Below, one piece after another: positions 57,121 through 64,000 of a stretch of 64,000 nt of DNA. Numbering within the stretch: position 1 is the first letter of the stretch; every line of letters starts with the position of its first letter. The stretch comes from Avena insularis (taxonomy: Eukaryota; Streptophyta; Magnoliopsida; Poales; Poaceae): contig CM042684.1 of the NCBI GenBank assembly GCA_023614405.1, positions 464,885,650-464,949,649 of the forward strand. The letters run 5' to 3'. A program made the position numbers and the translations under genes. Below the pieces are notes generated by a model. The model ran no database searches and was not told the origin of the DNA. It saw only the letters and a program-made list of their open reading frames with translations.

Positions 57121-59435
57121 TCAGCGACCGGGAAGTCGTTGACGACCTACCCCATTAACTGCTGGAAGCCCTTCGTTAGGTCCAAGGGCACGAAAGGGGC
57201 CTCTTCTTCGCCGGTAGCAGAATAGGTAGTTTGATCTGCATGATGTAAAGCAATTTGTGTAATGGGTCGGTGCAGCCAAGAACAATGTATTTGTAAGATA
57301 TTTTGGTGACTTAGTCATAATGCAAGCATTTTCTTATAATTCTAGTCGACTCGTATTGCTTCGCTGATTTCATCGCTATTTATGGTGTCGTGCATTATGC
57401 AGTTGTTTGTATTGTGCGAGTCCCCGAGCATATTTGTTGTGGGGGTGGGGTCACGTGCGCGTGGTTAGCGGCGCCGGTGTATTTTGAAGCTGTTTAAAGT
57501 AGCTTAGGTCGACTTTCCATGGCTTGTGGAGCCAGTCGCATGGCGACCCCAAGGGGTACTCTATACTTGGTGTTTTCCCTGAACGCGTGCGGGTTTGAGT
57601 TATCAAGTAATGAGACAGGCACAAAGAATGACAACTATGCTCTCAAGAAGGTGCTCATAGAATAAGTGGAGACTCAACAAGGAAATGAAAAAGGTTTTGA
57701 AAAGTTTGAAAGGCTTCCAAATGCTGAAAGTATGGTAATCGTTAGCTTTGAGCTCTCATTTCCCCTATCATAAGCATCTTTAAATGGTTAATGTTAAAGT
57801 GACACAACTAAGAGGATATGCTTGACAAGTTATAAATTGAAGTCTCATGCCCCTTACTTACGAAGACCGATCCTCATGCTACTCAACTTCAGTCACAAGT
57901 AAGCTCTTGTCATTGTAAGTATATACGTATCATAGAGAACCGCAGCAGGTACCCCTTGCACATGATCTGAGAGCTATCCCATAATCAAAATGACAAAGCA
58001 GACAATGAGAATCTCAGTGATCTTTTTATTTACTATGTGCATAGATTTTTATTGAGGATGCTTCATAGAATGCTCATTATGGTTATGCTGCAAGTTTCCA
58101 CCATGATTAGGCATGGCTTAGGCTAGCGGCCCAGGCGTTTCCCTAACACATATACAAACTCCATGATCTTACAAGTTCCACTTTTATTTCACACCGCCGG
58201 GATCCATAGGCAAAAGAACATGATATCAACGAGGTACTAAGTACCATTGCAATGTTGAAAGCGTTCCCCATGATACATGGTTCTGCTAACTTCAACTTAT
58301 AAAGCGCAAGCATATACGCAACAAAGAAGGACGCAATGGTTCAGGTTTATTGAGTGCAGGAAATAAAGTGTGCCATCAAGTTAAATGAGAGCTTTACTAA
58401 CTAACTTTCTCATAACAAGCAAACATTTTATTCGGAAGAAAACAAGGCATATTGAATATGCACGGAAATAGCAAATGATGCTAATAGGTAGGTATGGTGG
58501 ACACTTTGGCAATATTTGGTTTTAGGGAGTTGGAAACATGAGTAAAACATACTCAGTGAAAGTGAAGGCTAGCAATAGTAAGGGAGCGACAAACGAGAGA
58601 GCAATAGCTGTCATAATCATGCTTGCAACAAAACAGGACTAATCATGGCATGAAAGTGATTCAAGATCCTCAAGGCAAAATAATTCATCGAGGCTTAATT
58701 GATTATTTCAGTCATATGCATGCGTGAGCATGTGCCAAGTCAATTCAAGTGAAACATTCAGAGGAGGATACCACGGTGTCATACCAAGTTATGAATAGAG
58801 TAATGCAAGCAAACATTCATAAGACATGCTACAAACTATTAGCAAGCTGAAAGTAGTCATAAGAAAGCAAGAACTACTAAGCATCCAAAGATAACATACA
58901 CCCTACACGAACAGACCAAGCATGCCCATAATGACGAGTATATGTACAAAAATGAAAACAAATAGAGTTTGTTACCAGCCTCTTACCACACCTCAAATTG
59001 TCATTAATCCTCATTATTGCTCTTCACTTGTGTGGCTTGAATAATAATATGAAACCAAATCCCTTTGAGGACTGCTGAACCTGCAACAAACTCACAAAGC
59101 CAAAGAAGAACAACAAATATTTTTGGTGTTTTCGATTTTTTAAAGCAAGAACCAAAAAGGAAGAACAAGCAAAGCACAATCTTTTTGGGTTTTTTGAATA
59201 GTTCAAACAAAGCAAAAAGGGAAAAACAAACCAAGGCAAAAAGAAGAAGCAAACAAAGAGAAACAACAGAAATATTTTTGGTATTTTTGTGTTTTAGGAA
59301 GCAAAAGCAAAGAAAGAACAAAAACTAAGAGGAGAATGAAACATGAATATACAAAGTACCGATGCAACATGATAGGGAGATGAGTGCGATGTCGGCGTAC
59401 CTCCCCCAAGCTTAGGCTTTTGGCCTAAGTGGGTG

Positions 59436-60548
59436 TCAATCCCAAGCTGCCCAGGATGAAGTGTCACCGTGGTACGACGAGGAGGTACCCTCGTCCTGGT
59501 GCAAGCTCGAGTACGTCCCGCCGTAGTGTGCAGAGTAATCGTAGGAGGGTACATCCTCCTGATGCTTCTCGTGGAAACCCAGCAAGCGGCGCTGCTCGTC
59601 CACCTCCTCCTTGGAGCACGACCACGGTCTCCTGTGAACACTAAACAAAGAAGACTGTGGCAAAGGGATCTCCCTTTCATCCCCGTCAGTAAACATCATC
59701 CTATATACTAGACCGTCCAAATTAGAATCAGCAGTGACAAAATGATGAGTTTTCATAGCAACAAGGTCAAGCCTTTGAGGTGCCAATATAGTATCATTGG
59801 GGTCCACTGAAAGCCCTAATGTATTGACCATACGTGAGGCAATGATGCCCCCGTAGATCGGCCCCCTAGCAGCTAGGCGGTGAGCAATAAGCGAGCCAAG
59901 GTTGTACCGAGTGTCATTGTTAAGCGCAGCAGCTAGGAAGGCTAAATGATAGTTGGAGATATTACTAGTGTTCTTCCTACCAAGAATGCTAGTAGCAAGA
60001 TAATATGCAAAGTATCTAAGAGCAGGGAGTTGGATGTTTCTTATCTTTCTGCGCTGCGCCATGCGGTCATCATCGTTGGTCACCCCTCGGTAAAGTTCCA
60101 ACAAATCAGCGGGTCGCCCTTGAATCTTCTTCACGGTCCCTGTCATGCTTACACCTACAACACTGCAAAATCTTTCCAATGACATGGTGAAGGGCAGGTT
60201 ATAAATTTTGAAAGAGATAGTTGACTGATAGGGCGTGTTAGTAAACACGAAGCTCTCAACAAAAGTTTTGGTGAGCATAGCATATTGCTCACTCTCATCT
60301 TGCATATATGAGGTCAAACCAACCCTCTGAATCAGTAGCAAGAAATCATCAAGAATCCCTGCAGCTTGTAAGAAAGTAAAACAAGGAAAAGTAGATGGGT
60401 GAGCATCCCCATCATCCCCTTCATTACCAATACGAGTTGCAATGAGATCTTCATTATATGATGGCCTAAAATGAGAGGCTGATCTTGAGGGACTCGACCT
60501 CCTAGGTGCATCCCTCTCAAATATCTCTCCAAAAGTATGGTTGTTCAT
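59436..60548 (-). CDS. Env-position ORF (ATHILA ORF-like) of E3, open reading frame
   Basis: The longest uninterrupted frame of the window, 370 codons from MNNHTFGEIFERDAPRRSS to the stop at 59436. The same frame stays open upstream to an ATG at 60746 (436 codons), but the equivalent start at MNNH is favoured, because the upstream part overlaps the GC-rich leader and is broken in copy A. That upstream part would add a strongly hydrophobic run (LLKIAFLLCLLSIFLISLL). Domain core: TISFKIYNLPFTMSLERFC, VVGVSMTGT, LRYFAYYLATSILGRKN, then a Ser/Tyr/Gly-rich tail. Homologous to the E2 ORF and resembling ATHILA ORF-type proteins of unknown function. Retention of an open frame in an otherwise dead element is notable but may be chance. 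Confidence 0.7.
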   Translation of the reverse strand: MNNHTFGEIFERDAPRRSSPSRSASHFRPSYNEDLIATRIGNEGDDGDAHPSTFPCFTFLQAAGILDDFLLLIQRVGLTSYMQDESEQYAMLTKTFVESFVFTNTPYQSTISFKIYNLPFTMSLERFCSVVGVSMTGTVKKIQGRPADLLELYRGVTNDDDRMAQRRKIRNIQLPALRYFAYYLATSILGRKNTSNISNYHLAFLAAALNNDTRYNLGSLIAHRLAARGPIYGGIIASRMVNTLGLSVDPNDTILAPQRLDLVAMKTHHFVTADSNLDGLVYRMMFTDGDEREIPLPQSSLFSVHRRPWSCSKEEVDEQRRLLGFHEKHQEDVPSYDYSAHYGGTYSSLHQDEGTSSSYHGDTSSWAAWD

Positions 60549-61183
60549 GCTTGATATTCGGAGAACAAATGCTCCAAATTTCAGCAACAAAGATGGGCTG
60601 AGCAAGGAGATCAAAAAAATCGAGAGCAAGCACAGTAAGAACGCGATTTTGAGCAATGAACTGGAGCTTACTCGGGAGAGAAGAAAGTGGCAGGTGAGAG
60701 AGTTAGTGGAGGGCCAGGGGTGGCCCACACCGTGGCATGGCGCCACCCAGGGCAGGCCGCGCCACCAGGTGGTGAGCCTGCCTGGTGGGTCCCCCTAGTA
60801 CCTCCCAGGCACTCCTCTGCCCCTTTTTTTTACGTAAAAACTTAATATGAATTTTCTGGAATTTTTCGAGACACTTTATTTTTGGGCAATTTTGAGGAAT
60901 AGAGGAATGATTTTACGGCAGAATGAGGTTTTTAGAAAATGATGCAATGACAAAACAAGGCTAGAACTATAGGAGTTCTAAGACACTCTAACATGCAAGC
61001 AACTAACAACAAAAAGGAAAACTAAACAAAAACAAAAACTAAAATGGATAGAATAGAAGTAAATAGAGATAATCACGGTGAAAACATTGTTTTGTTCAAT
61101 GAAATCCTTTTGTTAACAAGGTTGATCAGGTCTTGTTACCAAAACAATTTCATATGAGACAAAACTTTGTATTCCACTAATGA
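60549..61183. other. E3 spacer between protease and env-position ORF (copy B)
   Basis: As in copy A, about 635 non-coding bases replace the whole polymerase region. It holds the GC-rich segment (60700-60800) and A-rich tract (61010-61050). Confidence 0.6.
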
Positions 61184-61944
61184 TTATGTTACCTCAACCT
61201 TGATAGCAATGGTCCCAATCATAATAGTTTCAAATTTTTCTCTTGGTATGGGACAATATATTTCTCCAACTTGAATGCCCTCAACATGTTCAATTGAATT
61301 AAAACCATAAGTCCTTTCAATCTTCTTGGGGAAATAGACAGTGTGTTCCTTGTCATTAACATTGAAGGTCACCTTTCCTTGATTACAATTAATGGCGGCT
61401 CCTGCGATTAAGAAAAGGTCTCCCAAGAATAATAGACATATTATCATCTTCAGGTATTTCAAGCACAACAAAATCAGTTAATATCAAACAATTATGAGCC
61501 ACTTGAACAGGTACATCCTCACATATACCAACAGGAATAGTGGTAGATTTATCAGCCATTTGCAAAGATATATCGAGTTGGTATCAGTTTTCAAGTTGAA
61601 GTCTCTTATAGAGAGAAATGCATAACACTAACTCCAGCTCCCAAATCACACAAAGTAGTTCTAACATAACTATTCTTAATAGAGCAAGGGATAGTTGGAA
61701 TCCACAGGTCTCCAAGTTTCTTAGGAACCTTACCATTAAAGGAATAATTAGCAAGCAAAGTAGAAATTTCTTCATTAGGGATCTTCCTTTTATTCGAGAC
61801 AATATCCTTCATATAATTTGAGTAAGGAGGCAATTTAATAGCATCAGTCAAAGGAATTTGCAGGAATAAAGGTTTCATCCACTCACAAAACTTATTATAG
61901 TGTTCATCCTCCTTTGACTTGTGTTTCTTATCAGGGAAAGGCAT
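61184..61944 (-). pseudogene. Aspartic protease of E3 (copy B)
   Basis: Same protein as 13360-14124. Here the frame is broken around 61575-61615 (loss of bases in TATAGAGAGAAATG against TATAGAGAGAGAAATG, and an insertion in ATATCGAGTTGG) and at about 61400-61420 (GGCGGCTCCTGCGATTAAG against GACAGCTCCTGCAGTATTAAG). The active-site block CDLGAGVSVM is retained. Confidence 0.8.
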
Positions 61945-63844
61945 AGGTTTTTGGACCCAAGGCTCTCTTTCACTACCATGTTTCTTAGCAATAAAATCTT
62001 CTTTAGTGTATTTAGTATTCTTATGTGCTTTTCAGGTTCTTCTTCAACTTTTTCTTCATTAGGAACTTCATTTTCTTCATTACCACTTTCAGTTTCAGCA
62101 TCGAGAGATATACTATTAGGATCTATAGTAGGTTCAGAGGGTTCTACAACAGTTTTATGTTTCTTTTTTCCTTTTCTTACGAGTAGAGCCACTATTTTCA
62201 GCTTGTTGAGAATCCTACTCAATTAATTTGGGATGCCCTTCAGGATATAGAGGATCCTGGATAGCAGCACCACTTCTAGTTCTAATTTCATAAGCTTGTT
62301 TTTCTTTAGCAACATTAACTAGCAAGTCTTTTTGCACTTTAATGAGTTGATCTATTTGAGTTTGAACCATTTGAAAGTGTTTAACAATCATTTTAACATA
62401 ATTAGAGGTTCTTTCCACAATATTTTTCAATTCAACAATAGCTCTAGTGTTTTCCATTAGATGATTTTGCACCCTTTTATTAAAATTATCCTACTTAATG
62501 ATGAAAATATCGAATTCTTCTAAGCATTGATCAGGAGGTTTGGAGTAAGGGATATCACCTTCATCAAAGTGTTGGAGAGAGTGTACCTCAATAGTGGATG
62601 AATAGGGACTTAGCTTACATAATTCTTCCATAGGAGGTAGATTCTTGACATCTACAGCTTTAATTCCCTTCTCCTTAAGACATTTCTTAGCTTCCTTCAT
62701 CACTTCATCATTTAATTCAATAATTCCCCTCTTCTTAGATAAAAGTACAGGTGCCGGTATAGCTGGTTCAGGTATGATTATTTCAGGTATAGTTGGTTCA
62801 GGAGGAGTCCAATCTTCATAGTTCTTGCTTATTTTAGCCATTAATTCCTCAACTTCCTTGGGAGTCCTATTCCTGAAAACACAATCAGCACAACTATCTA
62901 GGTATGTCCTAGATTCTTCAGTTAGTCCATTATAAAATATATCAAGAAGCTCATTCTTTGGTAATGGACTTCCGACCTATGCATGAATCAAAGCACAAAA
63001 CCTTGCCCATGATTCAGGCAATATCTCTTTTCTCCTGTTTAAAATCAAAAGTTCTGCAAAATAGCATGTCTAGCACTAGGAGGAAAATATTTCTGCAGGA
63101 AAGTACTAATCAAGCAATTAGGGCTATCAATAGATCCAGGAGGTAAATTACTAAACCAAGTTTTAGCTTCTCCTTTTAGTGAAAAGGGGAAAATCTTAGC
63201 AACAAAGTAAGTACACATCTTAATATCATCAGAAAACAAGCCACTCATGGTAGAAAGCTCAGTCATATGTGCTACCACACTTTCATTCTTAGTCCCACAA
63301 AAAGGTTCTTTCTCAACAAGAGCTATATACGATAGATCAAGAGAGAAATCATAATCTTTATCTTTAATGTTTATGGGAGAAGCAGCAAACTTAGCAATAG
63401 GAGACAATTTGCGTCTAATAGTACGCCTATCAAGGAGACTCTTAGCAGCGCTCCTATCATGGATGTTTTTACATTCTTTAATAAATTCATCGGTCATCTC
63501 AACATAACCGTCTTCAATATCATAACTTTCACTAGACTCAGGTGAACTAACAGGTGTAGTAGTGTCTTCATTAGGAGTTTCAGTATTTCCAGCTATAGTT
63601 CTAGCAATCGTAGCATCTAGGAAAGGACCTAATGGACCACTCTTATCAAGCACAGTAGAAGCAGCATCATAAGTATCAGAAGTTTCAGATTCAGTAGTAG
63701 TAGCAGTGTGTGTAGAATGTGTATGTGGTGGTGTAACGAGCTTACTCATAACAGATGGTGAATCAAGAGCAACAGAGGTGTTGAGGTACCTCTTCTTGTA
63801 GTGGATGGTAAAATAGGAACCTTGCCATCACGAGACTTACCCAT
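61875..63844 (-). pseudogene. gag of E3 (copy B)
   Basis: Start codon equivalent to copy A at 63844. The long open piece 63749-63045 joins the Ser/Thr-rich N-terminus and the capsid core (FPFSLKGEAKTWFSNLPPGS) that are split in copy A, so the copy A break near 15770 is not ancestral. Conversely, copy B loses three bases near 63030-63055 and breaks within the capsid end (ARHAILQNF). Further pieces at 62841-62491, 62472-62215 and 62222-61875 match copy A. Confidence 0.8.
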
Positions 63845-64000
63845 GATGGATGGATAGCAGTGAACAATAGAGAATCCAAGTGAACTTGATAAATAAAGCT
63901 ATGCTCCCCCAACAAGCCGGAAAATAGTCTTGATGACCCACAAGTATAGGGGGTGTATCGCGATATTTTAGGAAGTGAAACAATTTATTGATTCTACACA

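Larger units (their letters stand above)
51450..57560 (+). mobile_element. E5 (copy B)
   Basis: Second copy of the element at 3610-9750, with the same solo LTR E4 inside. TATA box TTATAAAAGG at about 53778. Many one-base deletions in 53800-54560 relative to copy A. Confidence 0.5.
47830..64000 (+). repeat. Large direct duplication, copy B
   Basis: Second copy of 1-16197. Long tracts are identical, for example most of 50190-51440 against 2350-3600, whereas other tracts such as 53800-54560 against 6000-6770 differ by many short indels. Copy B preserves an open env-position ORF that small deletions break in copy A. Copy A in turn is better preserved around 6120-6300. Each copy is therefore locally the better one, which argues against a simple old-versus-new relation. 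Confidence 0.97.
57561..64000 (-). mobile_element. E3 (copy B), 5' LTR cut by window end
   Basis: Second copy of 9750-16197: untranslated 3' part, env-position ORF, spacer, protease, gag, and the first about 80 bases of the 5' LTR (TGATGACCCACAAGTATAGG from 63934). Again without polymerase. Confidence 0.75.

Overview
This is a plant nuclear window, from a grass (Poaceae, most likely Pooideae/Triticeae), made almost entirely of nested, decayed transposable elements. The support is: LTR ends and primer-binding sites of the Gypsy and Copia families that dominate large grass genomes; CTCCC-type Stowaway and hAT-type MITEs; a nuclear insertion of plastid DNA; and no intact host gene. Species and chromosome cannot be named from the sequence. 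Family names below (Athila/Sabrina-like, BARE/Angela-like, Tat-like, Tekay-like) rest on recognition without a database search.

Largest-scale structure: positions 1-16197 recur in the same order and orientation at 47830-64000, a repeat distance of about 47.8 kb. Both copies run off the window edge. A young tandem duplication of at least 47.8 kb and an assembly duplication both fit. Differences between copies are mostly one- to few-base indels at homopolymers and at CG/CNG-rich motifs, as consensus errors would be.

Layout left to right. (1) 1-2349: 5' end of a minus-strand Athila-like Gypsy element (gag start, tRNA-Asp-type PBS, LTR), called E2; its fuller second copy is at 43444-50184. (2) 2350-3610: pieces of two Copia LTRs. 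(3) ~3610-9750: a plus-strand element with a decayed 'putative gypsy type transposon' (Transposase_28-like) gene, E5, interrupted by a solo Gypsy LTR, E4 (3801-5313). (4) ~9750-17513: minus-strand Athila/Sabrina-like element E3 with gag, protease and an env-position ORF but no reverse transcriptase or integrase. (5) 17514-23269: an AT-rich block, then Copia element 2 (gag and 5' LTR). (6) 23281-25015: a GC-rich LTR of chromovirus type, E6. (7) 25016-28318: low-copy-looking DNA, a long foldback MITE and a Gypsy LTR with PBS, E8. (8) 28434-34327: a Tat-like LTR pair, E7, enclosing a scrambled plastid insertion, a Stowaway MITE and minisatellite arrays, but no gag or pol. (9) 35428-51031: Copia element 1, whose 3' LTR holds a hAT MITE and whose 5' LTR is split by E2. 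(10) 51032-64000: second copy of blocks 2-4, including the best preserved coding sequence of the window, the env-position ORF at 59436-60548.

Insertion order read from the junctions: an old Copia LTR was hit by E7 and by Copia 1; Copia 1 was hit by a hAT MITE (8-bp target duplication) and by E2 (5-bp duplication GTCCC); the whole nest was then duplicated. No element appears capable of moving by itself. E2 and E3 keep gag, protease and an env-position ORF, so at most they could be mobilised by an intact relative. The most unusual signal is an array of five inverted-repeat hairpins built on AACTATACGGC/GCCGTATAGTT inside E2 (45498-45922), also present singly in the U3 of two LTRs.
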